NCBI GenBank assembly: GCA_949752795.1
Contig: CATKHW010000390.1
Span: forward strand, 558,001 to 622,000
DNA from: Hyperoodon ampullatus
Lineage: Eukaryota > Chordata > Mammalia > Artiodactyla > Ziphiidae
Length of the DNA stretch: 64,000 nt
Reading direction: 5' to 3'
Shown: piece by piece, positions 36,511-50,411 of the stretch
How positions within the stretch are numbered: position 1 is the stretch's first letter
Layout of the letters: each line of letters opens with the position of its first letter
The notes under the pieces: model-generated
Told to the model about the DNA's origin: nothing
What the model saw: only the letters and a program-made list of their open reading frames with translations
The model's database searches: none
Translations under genes and position numbers: made by a program

Positions 36511-38248
36511 CCATATTTCCCGTAGAGGAATATATCTGACTAGTAAGAATCTTAAAACCTATGTATTGATATGTCTCTGTAAGGTAATCAAGTGTGTCTA
36601 GACTGGCATAAACATGGCAGCGAGAATCAGCTCAAACCCACTATAAAAAGGAATTTCAAAAACAAAACAAAAAAACTGGGAAATTCCTTACAATTCCTTC
36701 AGGGTCTCTGATGAAACGTGGAATGACCGTATCTACAACGACAGCTGGATGTGGCATAAGGAGGGACACTTGGGACTGAGACGATTGGTGAGATTGGGTG
36801 AGGAAATGCAGACCCTTTAAAGCACAAATGCCTGGCACCCATTCCATGGGTCCCAACTCTCCAGGTTGAAGGGAATATTACTACAGATATAACATGTACG
36901 GGAAACCTAGGGAACGGACACACTGTGAATACGAAAGTTTTCTAAAACTCAACGAATAATCCTTCTCCTAGTGCTCCGGTTTGACTTTTCATCTGCTTTA
37001 CTATCAACCTCCCATCTTGGAGAGACAGCCCCTTTAACCTCCTGGTTTACACAGGTTGCCAATTTGGCAGAGGATGAAAGGGAAGAGGGAGAACCAATGA
37101 GAGAGTAGCTGTTAGGCATTTGGACGGGCACATATCACTGTAATTTCCCGGCAGGAAGAAGAATTAACCAAAGTCTCAGCCACCCACCGGGAACCAGTAT
37201 AGGTCCTGAACCAAAATTTCGGACTTGCGGTCAGCTCACCAAAACGAGTTGAAAAACGGAGCTCAGGGGCACAGCAATTCACAAACTGGCCGAGTAATAA
37301 AGGACAACTATCGTCCAAAAATCTGTTGAGGGAAGGCAACGAGGCTGACTTGAAAGCGAGGCAGAATAGCAGGAAACATATTTCAAGAGGTACGTTGGAA
37401 TCGCCTTTAAAGCACAGGAAGAGGGGCACAACTTCGACAATGATGCACTTGGCCAAAAAGGTTGTATGCGTTTTCTCCTGAATATATTCAGGAGAAAACG
37501 CATACGCCCTTTTTGGCCAAGCAAGCAAACGGGCAATGCAAATCTGCACTACAAAGAAGTATCACTTCCCACCGGTCAAAAGGGACATCCACAAAATGTG
37601 TAAAATCCAGAAAGGCAAGACAGGCCCTGGAGAACAGGGAGCCTTGTTATGCTGATGGGCGGGATGTAAATTGCCAACTGCCTCTCTGGAGGAGTGCATT
37701 GTGTTCCCTAAAACAAGTAAAGAACACAGCTACAGAGCCAAGGGCACTTCCAGTCTAGGGAATATACCATGGGAAAACTGAAAATCAATGAGACAGAGCC
37801 ACCCCAAAATTTAGGGCTGCACTGCTTACAAGGACCTCAACTTGGATACACCTTAAGTATCCCAGGAAATATAAAAATGCTTCAAAAAATTGTGGTACTT
37901 TCATACGATGGAATATCCCTCAGCCATGAAATCAATGTCATAAGACCAGTAGCAGCAAAATGGGTGGATTCAGGTACGATGATTCTAAGTGAAATAAGTC
38001 ACACAGAAAAAGAAACTTATCATAAGATATCACTTATGAAGATCCTGTACACATGGCAACACTTGAACTGAGTTAGGAAAGAGAACAGTGTCTCACATTT
38101 AGAAAACACTCTTATGCCTGCTTAAGGGGGAAGGAGAGGTGGAGTGATGCATAAAACCAGAGTTTGATATAAGCACAGGTACCGTTCCAAAAACCAACTA
38201 TGGAATAGACAAGACCTACACCTTCCTCAGTGAAAGGGACTCAAAACC
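36511..38248 (+). repeat. Satellite unit 22
   Basis: Complete 1,738-bp unit, related to units 18 and 20 by the GGTTGTATG left palindrome arm (37448-37521; right arm normal). The anchor has become ATGGGAAAACTG at 37769, giving the frame a chance ATG. The stop is TAC, so the frame runs to 38071. Confidence 0.95.
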
Positions 38249-39984
38249 CCATATTTCCCGCAGAGGAATATATCTGACTAGTAAGAATCTTAAAACCTAT
38301 GTATTGATATGTCTCCGTAAGGGAATCAAGTGTGTCTAGACTGGCATAAACATGGCAGCGAGAATCAGCTCAAACCAGTATAAAAAGGAATTTCAAAAAC
38401 AAAACAAAAATCTGGGAAATTCTTTACAATTCCTTCAGGGTCTCTGATGAAACCTGGAATGACCCTATGTACAACGACAGCTGGATGTGGCATAAGCCTG
38501 GACACTTGGGACTTAGAGGATTGGTGAGATTGGGTGAGCAAATGCAGACCCTTTACAGCACAAATGCCTGGCACCCATTCCATGGGTCCCAAATCTCCAG
38601 GTTAAAGGGAATATTACTACAGCTATAACATGTGCGGGAAACCTAGGGAACGGACACACTGTGAATACGAAAGGTTTCTAAAACTCAACGAATAGTCCCT
38701 CTCCTGGTGCTCCGGTTTGACTTTCCATCTGCTTTACTATCAAACTCCCAACTTGGAGAGACATCCCCTTTAACCTCCTGGTTCGCACAGGTTGCCAATT
38801 TGGCAGAGGATGAAAGGGAAGAGGGAGAACCAATCAGGGAATAGCTGTTAGGCATTTGGACGGGCACATATCACTCTAATTTCCTGGCAGGAAGAAGAAT
38901 TAAGCAAAGTCTCAGCCACTCACCGGGAATCAGTATAACTCCTGAACCAAAATTTTGGAATGCGGTCAGCTCACAAAAAACGAGTTGAAAAATGGAGCTC
39001 AGGGGCACAGCAATTCACAAACTGGCCGAGTAATAAAGGACAACTATCGTCCAAAAATCTGTTGAGGGAAGGCAACGAGGCGGACTTGAAAGCGAGGCAG
39101 AATAGCATGAAACAGATTTCAAGAGGTACGTTGGAATCGCCTTTTAAGCACTGGAAGAGAGGCACAACTTCGACAATGATGCACTTGGCCAAAAAGGGCG
39201 TATGCGTTTTCTCCTGAATATATTCAGCAGAAAACACATACGCCCTTTTTGGCCAAGCAAGCAAGCGGGCAATGCAAATCTGCACTACAAAGAAGTCTCA
39301 CTTCCCACCGTTCAAAAGGGACATCCACAAGATGTGTAAAAACCAGAAAGGCAAGACAGGCCCTGGAGAACAGGGAGCCTTGTTATGCTGATGGTGGGGA
39401 TGTAACTTGCCAACTGCCTCTCTGGAGGAGTGCATTGTGTTCCCTAAAACAAGTAAAGAACAGAGCTACAGAGCCAAGGGCACTTCCAGTCTAGGGAATA
39501 TACCTTGGGAAAACTGAAAATCATTAATAGAGAGCCACACCAAAATTTAGGGCTTCACTGCTTACAAGGACCTCAACTTGGGTACACCTTAAATATCCCA
39601 GGAAATATAAAAATGGTTCAAAAAATTGTGGTACTTACATACGATGGAATATCCCTCAGCCATGAAATCAATGTCATAAGACCAGTAGCAGCAAAATGGG
39701 TGGATTCAGGTACGATGATTCTAAGTGAAATAAGTCACACAGAAAAAGAAACTTATCATAAGATATCACTTATGAACATCCTGTAAACATGGCTACACTT
39801 GAACTGAGTTAGGAAAGAGAACAGTGTCTCACATTTAGAAAACACTCTTATGCCTGCTTAAGGGGGAAGGAGAGGTGGGGTGATGCATAAAACCAGAGTT
39901 TGATATAAGCACAGGTAGCTTTCCAAAAACCAACTATGGAATAGACAAGACCTACACCTTCCTCAGTGAAAGGGACTCAAAACC
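38249..39984 (+). repeat. Satellite unit 23
   Basis: Complete 1,736-bp unit, sister of unit 21 two units upstream. Palindrome 39184-39257 has right-arm changes (CAGCAG, ACACATACG). ORF2-tail frame 39505-39786 is open, with several substitutions near 39523-39555. Confidence 0.95.
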
Positions 39985-41722
39985 CCATATTTCCCGCAGA
40001 GGAATATATCTGACTAGTAAGAATCTTAAAACCTATGTACTGATATGTCTCCATAAGGGAATCAAGTGTGTCTAGACTGGCATAAACATGGCAGCGAGAA
40101 TCAGCTCAAACCCACTATAAAAAGGAATTTCAAAAACAAAACAAGAAAACTGGGAAATTCTTTACAATTCCTTCAGGGTCTCTGATGAAAGCTGTAATGA
40201 CCATATGTACAACGACACCTGGATTTGGCATAAGGCTGGACACTTGGGACTGAGAGGATTGGTGAGATTGGGTGAGCAAATGCAGAACCATTAAATCACA
40301 AATGCCTGGCACCCATTCCATGGGTCGCAACTCTGCAGGTTAAAGGGAATATTCCTACAGCTATAACATGTACGGGAAACCTAGAGAACGGACACACTGT
40401 GAATACGAAAGGTTTCTAAAACTCAACGAATAGTCCCTCTCCTGGTGATCCGGTTTGATTTTCCATCTGCTTTACTATCAACCAACCAACTTGGAGAGAC
40501 AGCCCCTTTAACCTCCTGGTTTGCACAGGTTTCCAATTTGGCAGAGGATGAAAGGAAATAGGGAGAACCAATGAGAGAGTAGCTGTTAGGCATTTGGACG
40601 GGCACATATCACCCTAACTTCCCGGCAGGAAGAAGAATTAACCAAAGTCTCAGCACCCCACCGGGAATAGCATAGGTGCTGAACCAAAATGTTGGACTTG
40701 CGGTCAGCTCACCAAAAACGAGTTGAAAAATGGAGCTCAGGGGCACAGCAATTCACAAACTGGCCGAGTAATAAAGGACAACTATCGTCCAAAAATCTGT
40801 TGATGGAAGGCAACGAGGCGGACTTGAAAGCGAGGCAGAATAGCAGGAAACAGATTTCAAGAGGTACATTGGAATCGCCTTTAAAGCACAGGAAGAGGGG
40901 CACAACTTCGACAATGATGCACTTGGCCAAAAAGGCCGTATGCGTTTTCTCCTGAATATATTCAGGAGAAAAAGCATACGGCCTTTTTGGCCAAGCAAGC
41001 AAGCGGGCAATGCAAATCTGCACTACAAAGAAGTATCAATTCCCACCGGTCAAAAGGGACATCCACAAAATGTGTAAAAATCAGAAAGGCAAGACAGGCC
41101 CTGGAGAACAGGGAGCCTTGTTATGCTGATGGGCGGGATGTAAATTGCCAACTGCCTCTGTGGAGGAGTGCACTGTGTTCCCTAAAACAAGTAAAGAACA
41201 GAGCTACAGAGCCAAGGGCACTTCCAGTCTAGGGAATGTACCTTGGGAAAACTGAAAATCAATAAGACAGAGCAACCCCAAAATTTACGGCTGCACTGCT
41301 TACAAGGACCTCAACTTGGGTACAACTTAAATATCCCAGGAAATATAAAAATGGTTCAAAAAATTGTGGTACTTACGTACGATGGAATATCCCTCAGCCA
41401 TGAAGTCAATGTCATAAGACCAGTAGCAGCAAAATGGGTGGATTCAGGTACGATGATTCTAAGTGAAATAAGTCACACAGAAACAGAAACTTATCATAAG
41501 ATATCACTTATGAAGATCCTGTAAACATGGCTACACTTGAACTCAGTTAGGAAAGAGAACATTGTCTCACATTTAGAAAACACTCTTATGCCTGCTTAAG
41601 GGGGAAGGAGAGGTGGTGTGATGCATAAAACCAGAGTTTGATATAAGCACAGGTACCGTTCCAAAAACCAACTATGCAATAGACAAGACCTACACCTTCC
41701 TCAGTGAAAGGGACTCAAAACC
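39985..41722 (+). repeat. Satellite unit 24 (co-converted palindrome)
   Basis: Complete 1,738-bp unit. In the palindrome (40922-40995) both arms carry the same change: left AAAAAGGCCG, right CGGCCTTTTT. One other change (AAAAAGCAT) is unmatched. It shares GAGCAACCCC and TTTACGGC near 41271-41290 with unit 25. ORF2-tail frame 41243-41524 is intact. Confidence 0.95.
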
Positions 41723-43452
41723 CCATATTTCCCGCAGAGGAATATATCTCACTAGTAAGAATATTAAAACCTATGTATTGATATGTCTCCGTAAGGGAAT
41801 CAAGTGTGTCTAGACAGGCATAAACATGGCAGCGAGAATCAGCTCAAACCCACTATAAAAAGGAATTTCAAAAACAAAACAAAAAAACTGGGAAATTCTT
41901 TACAATTCCTTAAGGGTCTCTGATGAAACCTGGAATGACCCTATCTACAACGACAGCTGGATGTGGCATAAGGCTGGACACTTGGGACTGAGAGGATTGG
42001 TGAGATTGGGTGAGCAAATGCAGACACTTTAAAGCAATAATGCATGGCACCGATTCCATGGGTCCCAAATCTGCTGGTTGAAGGGAATATTACTACAGTT
42101 ATAACATGTACGGGAAACCTAGAGAACGGACACTCTGTGAATACGAAAGGTTTCTAAAACTCAACGAATAGTCCCTCTCCTGGTGCTCCGGTTTGACTTT
42201 CCATCTGCTTTACTATCAACCTCCCAACTTGGAGAGACAGCCCCTTTAACCTCCAGGTTCGCACAGGTTGCCAATTTGGCAGAGGATGAAAGGGAAGAGG
42301 GAGAACCAATGAGAGAGTAGCTGTAAGGCATTTGGACGGCAACATATCACTGTAATTTCCCGGCAGGACAAGAATTAACCAAAGTCTCAGCCACCCACCG
42401 GGAACCAGTATAGGTCCTGAACCAAAATTTTGGACTTGCGGTCAGCTCACCAAAAACGAGTTGAAAAATGGAGCTCAGGGGCACAGCAATTCACAAACTG
42501 GCCGAGTAATAAAGGACAACTATCTTCCAAAAATCTGTTGAGGGAAGGCACCGAGGAGGACTTGAAAGCGAGGCAGAATAGCAGGAAACAGATTTCAAGA
42601 CGTAATTTGGAATAGCCTTTAAAGCACAGGAAGAGGGGCACAACTTCGACAATGATGCACTTGGCCAAAAAGGGCGTATGCGTTTTCTCCTGAATATATT
42701 CAGGAGAAAACGCATACGCCCTTTTTGGCCAAGCAAGCAAGAGGGCAATGCAAATCTGCGCTACAAAGAAGTATCACTTCCTACCGGTCAAAAGGGACAT
42801 CCACAAAATATGTAAAAACCAGAAAGGCAAGACAGGCCCTGGAGAACAGGGAGCCTTGTTATGCTGATGGGCGGGATGTAAATTGCCAACTGCCTCTCCG
42901 GAGGAGTGCATTGTGTTCCCTAAAACAAGTAAAGAACAGAGCTACAGAGCCAAGGGCACTTCCAGTCTAGGGAATATACCTTGGGAAAACTGAAAATCAA
43001 TAAGACAGAGCAACCCCAAAATTTACGGCTGCACTGCTTACAAGGACCTCAACTTGGGTACAGCTTAAATATCCCAGGAAATATAAAAATGGTTCAAAAA
43101 ATTGTGGTACTCACGTACGATGGAATATCCCTCAGCCATGACGATAAGACCAGTAGCAGCAAAATGGGTGGATTCAGGTACGATGATTCTAAGTGAAATA
43201 AGTCACACAGAAAAAGAAACTTATCATAAGATATCACTTATGAAGATCCTGTAAACATGGCTACACTTGAACTGAGTTAGGAAAGAGAACAGTGTCTCAC
43301 ATTTAGAAAACACTCCTATGCCTGCTTAAGGGGGAAGGAGAGGTGGGGTGATGCATAAAACCAGAGTTTGATATAAGCACAGGTACCGTTCCAAAAACCA
43401 ACTATGGAATAGACAAGACATACAGCTTCCTCAGTGAAAGGGACTCAAAACC
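41723..43452 (+). repeat. Satellite unit 25 (8-bp loss)
   Basis: Complete unit, the shortest in the window at 1,730 bp. About eight bases are lost near 43140-43146 (CCATGACGATAAG in place of the longer CCATGAAATC...ATAAG), which shifts the ORF2-tail frame so it stops at 43196. Palindrome 42660-42733 is perfect. Confidence 0.95.
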
Positions 43453-45193
43453 CCATATTTCCAGGAGAGGAATATATCTGACTAGTAAGAATCTTAAAAC
43501 CTATGTATTGATATGTCTCCGTAAGGGAATCAAGTGTGTCTAGACTGGCATAAACATGGCAGCGAGAATCAGCTCAAACCCACTATAAAAAGGAATTTCA
43601 AAAACAAAAACAAAAAAAAACTGGGAAATTCTTTACAATTCCTTCAGGGTCTCTGATGAAACCTGGAATGACCCTATCTACAATGACAGCTGGATGTGGC
43701 ATAAGGAGGGACACTTGGGACTGAGACGATTGGTGAGATTGGGTGAGCAAATGCAGACCCTTTAAAGCACAAAGGCCTGGCACCCATTCCATGGGTCCCA
43801 ACTCTCCAGGTTGAAGGGAATATTACTCCAGCTATAACATGTACGGGAAACCTAGAGAACGGACACACTGTGAATACGAAAGGTTTCTAAAACTCAACGA
43901 ATAATCCCTGTCCTGGTGCTCCGGTTTGACTTTCCATCTGCTTTACTATCAACCTCCCAACTTGGAGAGACAGCCCCTTTAACCTCCCGGTTCGCACAGG
44001 TTGCCAATTTGGCAGAGGATGAAAGGGAAGAGGGAGAACCAATGAGAGAGTAGCTGTTAGGCATTTGGACGGCACAGATCACTGTAATTTCCCGACAGGA
44101 AGAAGAATTAACCAATGTCTCAGCCACCCACCGGGAACCAGTATAGGTCCTGAACCAAAATTTTGGACTTGCGGTCAGCTCACCAAAAACGAGTTGAAAA
44201 ATGCAGCTCAGGGGCACAGCAATTCACAACCTGGCCGAGTAATAAAGGACAACTATCGTCCAAAAATCAGTTGATGGAAGGCAACGAGGCGGACTTGAAA
44301 GCGAGGCAGAATAGCAGGAAACAGATTTCAAGAGTTACGTTGGAATCGCCTTTAAAGCACAGGAAGATGGGCACAACTTCGACAATGATGCACTTGGCCA
44401 AAAAGGCTGTATGCGTTTTCTCCTGAATATATCCAGGAGAAAACGCATACGCCCTTTTTGGCCAAGCAAGCAAGCGGGCAATGCAAATCTGCACTACAAA
44501 GAAGTATCACTTCCCACCGGTCAAAAGGGACATCCACAAAATGTGTAAAAACCAGAAAGGCAAGACAGGCCCTGGAGAACAGGGAGCCTTGTTATGCTGA
44601 TGGGCGGGATGTAAATTGCCAACTGCCTCTCTGGAGGAGTGCACTGTGTTCCCTAAAACAAGTAAAGAACAGAGCTACAGAGCCAAGGGCACTTCCAGTC
44701 TCGGGAATATACCTTGGGAAAACTGAAAATCAATAAGACAGAGCAACCCCAAAATTTAGGGCTGCACTGCTTACAAGGACCTCAACTTGGGTACACCTTA
44801 AATATCCCAGGAAATATAAAAATGGTTCAAAAAATTGTGGTACTTACGTACGATGGAATATCCCTTAGCCATGAAATCAATGTCATAAGACCAGTAGCAG
44901 CAAAATGGGTGGATTCAGGTACGATGATTCTAAGTGAAATAATTCACAGAGAATAAGAAACTTATCATAAGATATCACTGATGAAGATCCTGTACACATG
45001 GCTACACTTGAACTGAGTTAGGAAAGAGAACATTGTCTCACATTTAGAAAACACTCTTATGCCTGCTTAAGGGGGAAGGAGAGGTGGGGTGATGCATAAA
45101 ACCAGAGTTTGATATAAGCACAGGTACCGTTCCAAAAACCAGCTATGGAATAGAAAAGACCTATACCTTCCTCAGTGAAAGGGACTCAAAACC
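43453..45193 (+). repeat. Satellite unit 26 (long A tail)
   Basis: Complete 1,741-bp unit. The A-rich tail remnant near 43602-43620 is expanded to a five-A and a nine-A run. Palindrome 44393-44466 has GGCTG on the left and ATATCC at the centre. The ORF2-tail frame (44714-44956) ends early at a GAATAA change; the aligned stop is also altered to TAC. Confidence 0.95.
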
Positions 45194-46932
45194 CCATATT
45201 TCCCACAGAGGAATATATCTGACTAGTAAGAATCTTAAAACCTATGTATTGATATGTCTCCGTAAGGGAATCAAGTGTGTCTAGACTGGCATAAACATGG
45301 CAGCGAGAATCAGCTCAAACCCACGATAAAAAGGAATTTAAAAAACAAAACAAAAAAACTGGGAAATTCTTTACAATTCCTTCAGGGTCTCTGATGAAAC
45401 CTGGAATGACCCTATCTACAACGACAGCTGGATATGGCATAAGGCTGGACACTTGGGACTGAGACGATTGGTGAGATTGGGTGAGCAAATGCAGACCCTT
45501 TAAAGCAATAATGCATAGCACCCATTCCATGGGTCCCAACTCTCCAGGTTGAAGGGAATATTACTCCAGCTATAACATGTACGGGAAACCTAGAGAACGG
45601 ACACACAGTGAATACGAAAGGTTTCTAAAACTCAACGAATAGTCCCTCTCCTGGTGCTCCAGTTTGACTTTACACCTGCTTTACTATCAACCTCCCAACT
45701 TGGAGAGACAGCCCCTTTAAACTCCCGGTTCGCACAGGTTGCCAATTTGGCAGAGGATGAAAGGGAAGAGGGAGAACCAATGAGAGAGTAGCTGTTAGGC
45801 ATTTGGACGGGCACATATCACTGTAATTTCCCGGCAGGAAGAAGAATTAACCAATGTCTCAGCCACCCACCGGGAACCAGTATAGGTCCTGAACCAAAAT
45901 TTTGGACTTGCGGTCAGCTCACCAAAAACGAGTTGAAAAATGGAGCTCAGGGGCACAGCAATTCACAAACTGGCCGAGTAATAAAGGACAACTATCGTCC
46001 AAAAATCTGTTGATGGAAGGCAACTAGGGGGACTTGAAAGCGAGGCAGAATAGCAGGAAACAGATTAGAAGAGGTACGTTGGAATCGCCTTTAAAGCACA
46101 GGAAGAGGGGCACAACTTCGAAAATGATGCACTTGGCCAAAAAGGCTGAATGTATTTTCTCCTGAATATATTCAGGAGAAAACGCATACGCCCTTTTTGG
46201 CCAAGCAAGCAAACGGGCAATGCAAATCTGCACTACAAAGAAGTATCACTTCCCACCGGTCAAAAGGGACATCCACAAAATGTGTAAAAACCAGAAAGGC
46301 AAGACAGGCCCTGGAGAATAGGGAGCCTTGTTATGCTGATGGGCGGGATGTAAATTGCCAACTGCCTCTCTGGAGGAGTACATTGTGTTCCTTAAAACAA
46401 GTAAAGAACAGAGCTACAGAGCCAAGGGCACTTCCAGTCTAGGGAATACACTTTGGGAAAACTGAAAATCAATAAGACAGAGCCACCCCAAAATTTAGGG
46501 CTGCACTGCTTACAAGGACCTCAACTTGGATACACCTTAAATATCCCAGGAAATATAAAAATGGTTCAAAAAATTGTGGTACTTACGTACGATGGAATAT
46601 CCCTCAGCCATGAAATCAATGTCATAAGACCAGTAGCAGCAAAATGGGTGGATTCAGGTACGATGATTCTAAGTGAAATAAGTCACAGAGAAAAAGAAAC
46701 TTATCATAAGATATCACTTATGAAGATCCTGTACACATGGCTACACTTGAACTGAGTTAGGAAAGAGAACAGTGTCTCACATTTAGAAAACACACTTATG
46801 CCTGCTTAAGGGGGAAGGAGAAGTGGGGTGATGCATAAAACCAGAGTTTGATATAAGCACAGGTACCGTTCCAAAAACCAACTATGGAATAGACAAGACC
46901 TATACCTTCCTCAGTGAAAGGGACTCAAAACC
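45194..46932 (+). repeat. Satellite unit 27
   Basis: Complete 1,739-bp unit. The palindrome (46132-46205) has a degraded left arm (GGCTGAATGTATTTT) and a normal right arm. The aligned ORF2 stop is lost (TAC), so the frame runs from 46453 to 46755. Confidence 0.95.
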
Positions 46933-48671
46933 CCATATTTCCCGCAGAGGAATATATCTGACTAGTAAGAATCTTAAAACCTATGTATTGATATGTCTCC
47001 ATAAGGGAATCAAGTGTGTCTAGACTGGCATAAACATGGCAGCGAGAATCAGCTCAAACCCACTATAAAAAGGAATTTCAAAAACAAAACAAAAAAACTG
47101 GGAAATTCTTTACAATTCCTTCAGGGTCTCTGATGAAACCTGGAATGACCCTATCTACAACGACAGCTGGATGTGGCATAAGGCTGGACACTTGGGACTG
47201 AGACGATTGGTGAGATTGGCTGAGCAAATGCAGACCCTTTAAAGCAATAATGCATGGCACCCATTCCATGGGTCCCAACTCTCCAGGTTGAAGGGAATAT
47301 TACTACAGCTATAACATGTACGGGAAACCTAGAGAACGGACACACTGTGAATACGAAAGGTTTCTAAAACTCAATGAATAGTCCCTCTCCTGGTGCTCCG
47401 GTTTGACTTTACACCTGCTTTACTATCATCCTCCCAACTTGGAGAGACAGCCCCTTTAACCTCCTGGTTCGCACAGGTTGCCAATTTGGCAGAGGATGAA
47501 AGGGAAGAGGGAGGACCAATGAGAGAGTAGCTGTTAGGCATTTGAACGGGCACATATCACTGTAATTCCCCGGCAGCAAGAAGAATTAACCAAAGTCTCA
47601 GCCCCCCACCGGGAACCAGCATAGGTCCTGAACAAAAATTTTGGACTTGCGGTCAGCTCACCAAAAACGAGTTGAAAAATGGAGCTCAGGGGCACAGCAA
47701 TTCACAAACTGGCCGAGTAATAAAGGACAACTGTCGTCCAAAAATCTGTTGAGGGAAGGCAACGAGGCGGACTTGAAAGCGAGGCAGAATAGCAGGAAAC
47801 AGATTTCAAGAGGTACGTTGGAATCGCCTTTAAAGCACAGGAAGAGGGGCTCAACTTCGACAATGATGCACTTGGCCAAAAACGGCGTATGCGTTTTCTC
47901 CTGAATATATTCAGGAGAAAACGCATACGCCCTTTTTGGCCAAGCAAGCAAGCAGGCAATGCAAATGTGCAATACAAAGAAGTATCACTTCCCACCGGTC
48001 AAAAGGGACATCCACAAAATGTGTAAAAACCATAAAGGCAAGACAGGCACTGGAGAACAGGGAGCCTTGTTATGCTGATGGGCGGGATGTAAATTGCCAA
48101 CTGCCTCTCTGGAGGAGTACATTGTGTTCCCTAAAACAAGTAAAGAACAGAGCTGTAGAGCCAAGGGCACTTCCAGTCTAGGGAATATACCTTGGGAAAA
48201 CTGAAAATCAATGAGACAGAGCCACCACAATATATAGGGCTGCACTGCTTACAAGGACCTCAACTTGGATACACCTTAAATATCCCAGGAAATATAAAAA
48301 TGGATCAAAAAATTGTGGTACTTACGTACGATGGAATATCCCTCAGCCATGAAATCAATGTCATAAGACCAGTAGCAGCAAAATGGGTGGATTCAGGTAC
48401 GATGATTCTAAGTGAAATATGTCACAGAGAAAAAGAAACTTATCATAAGATATCACTTATGAAGATCCTGTAAACATGGCTACACTTGAACTGAGTTAGG
48501 AAAGAGAACAGTGTCTCACATTTAGAAAACACTCTTATGCCTGCTTAAGGGGGAAGGAGAGGTGGGGTGATGCATAAAACCAGAGTTTGATATAAGCACA
48601 GGTACCGTTCCAAAAACCAACTATGGAATAGACAAGACCTATACCTTCCTCAGTGAAAGGGACTCAAAACC
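46933..48671 (+). repeat. Satellite unit 28 (type A)
   Basis: Complete 1,739-bp unit. It carries the type-A marker CACAATATATAGGG near 48227, shared with units 32 and 35. A tract at about 47,371-47,735 matches unit 30 (TTTACACCTGC, TGAACGGGC, AACTGTCGTCC). Palindrome 47871-47944 has one left-arm change; ORF2-tail frame 48192-48473 is intact. Confidence 0.95.
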
Positions 48672-50411
48672 CCATATTTCCCGCAGAGGAATATATCTGA
48701 CTAGTAAGAATCTTAAAACCTATGTATTGATATGTCTCCGTAAGGGAATCAAGTGTGTCTAGACTGGCATAAACATGGCAGCGAGAATCAGGTCAAACCC
48801 ACTATAAAAAGGAATTTCAAAAACAAAACAAAAAAACTGGGAAATTCTTTACAATTCCTTCAGGGTCTCTGATGAAACCTGGAATGACCCTATCTACAAC
48901 GACAGATGGATGTGGCATAAGGCTGGACACTTGGGAATGAGACGATTGGTGAGATTGGCTGAGCAAATGCAGACCCTTTAAAGCAATAATGCATGGCACC
49001 CATTCCATGGGTCCCAACTCTCCAGGTTGAAGGGAATATTACTACAGTTATAACATGTACGGGAAACCTAGAGAACGGACACACTGTGAATACGAAAGGT
49101 TTCTAAAACTCAGCTAATAGTCCCACTGCTTGTGCTCCGGTTTGACTTTCCATCTGCTTTACTATCAACCTCCCAACTAGGAGAGACAGCCCCTTTAACC
49201 TCCTGGTTCGCACAGGTTGCCAATTTGGCAGAGGATGAAAGTGAAGAGGGAGAACCAATGAGAGAGTAGCTGTTAGGCATTTGGACGGGCACATATCACT
49301 GTAATTTCCCGGCAGGAAGAAGAAATAACCAAAGTCTCAGACACCCACCGGGAACCATAATGGGTCCTGAACCAAAATTTTGGACTTGCGGTCAGCTCAC
49401 CAAAAACGAGTTGAAAAATGGAGCTCAGGGGCACAGCAATTCACAAACTGGCCGAGTAATAAAGGACAACTATCTTCCAAAAATCTGTTGATGGAAGGCA
49501 ACGAGGCGGACTTGAAAGCGAGGCAGAATAGCAGGAAAGAGATTTCAAGAGGTACATTGGAATCGCCTTTAAAGCACAGGAAGAGGGGCACAACTTCGAC
49601 AATGATGCACTTGGCCAAAAAGGGCGTATGCGTTTTCTCCTGAATATATTCAGGAGAAAACGCATACGCCCTTTTTGGCCAAGCAAGCAAGCGGGCAATG
49701 CAAATAGGCACTACAAAGAAGTATCACTTCCCACCGGTCAAAAGGGACATCCACAAAATGTGTAAAAACCAGAAAGGCAAGACAGGTCCTGGAGAACAGG
49801 GAGCCTTGTTATGCTGATTGGCGGCATGTAAATTGCCAACTGCCTCTCTGGAGGAGTGCATTGTGTTCCCTAAAACAAGTAAAGAACAGAGCTACAGAGC
49901 AGAAGGGCACTTCCAGTCTAGGGAATATACCTTTGGAAAACTGAAAATCAATAAGACAGAGCCACCAAATAATTTAGGGCTGCACTGCTTACAAGGACCT
50001 CAACTTGGGTACACCTTAAATATCCCAGGAAATATAAAAATGGTTCAAAAAATAGTGGTACTTACGTACGATGGAATATCCCTCAGCCATGAAATCAATG
50101 TCATAAGACCAGTAGCAGCAAAATGGGTGGATTCAGTTACGATGATTCTAAGTGAAATATGTCACAGAGAAAAAGAAACTTATCATAAGATATCACTTAT
50201 GAAGATCCTGTAAACATGGCTACACTTGAACTGAGTTAGGAAAGAGAACAGTGTCTCACATTTAGAAAACACTCTTATGCCTGCTTAAGGGGGAAGGAGA
50301 GGTGGGGTGATGCATAAAACCAGAGTTTGATATAAGCACAGGTACTGCTCCAAAAACCAACTATGGAATAGACAAGACCTACACCTTCCTCAGTGAAAGG
50401 GACTCAAAACC
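48672..50411 (+). repeat. Satellite unit 29 (type B)
   Basis: Complete 1,740-bp unit. The type-B marker GAGCAGAAGGGCAC near 49897 is a one-base gain. It shares CCACCAAATAATTTAGG with unit 13. Palindrome 49610-49683 is perfect; the ORF2-tail frame from 49932 reaches its stop at 50213. Confidence 0.95.
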
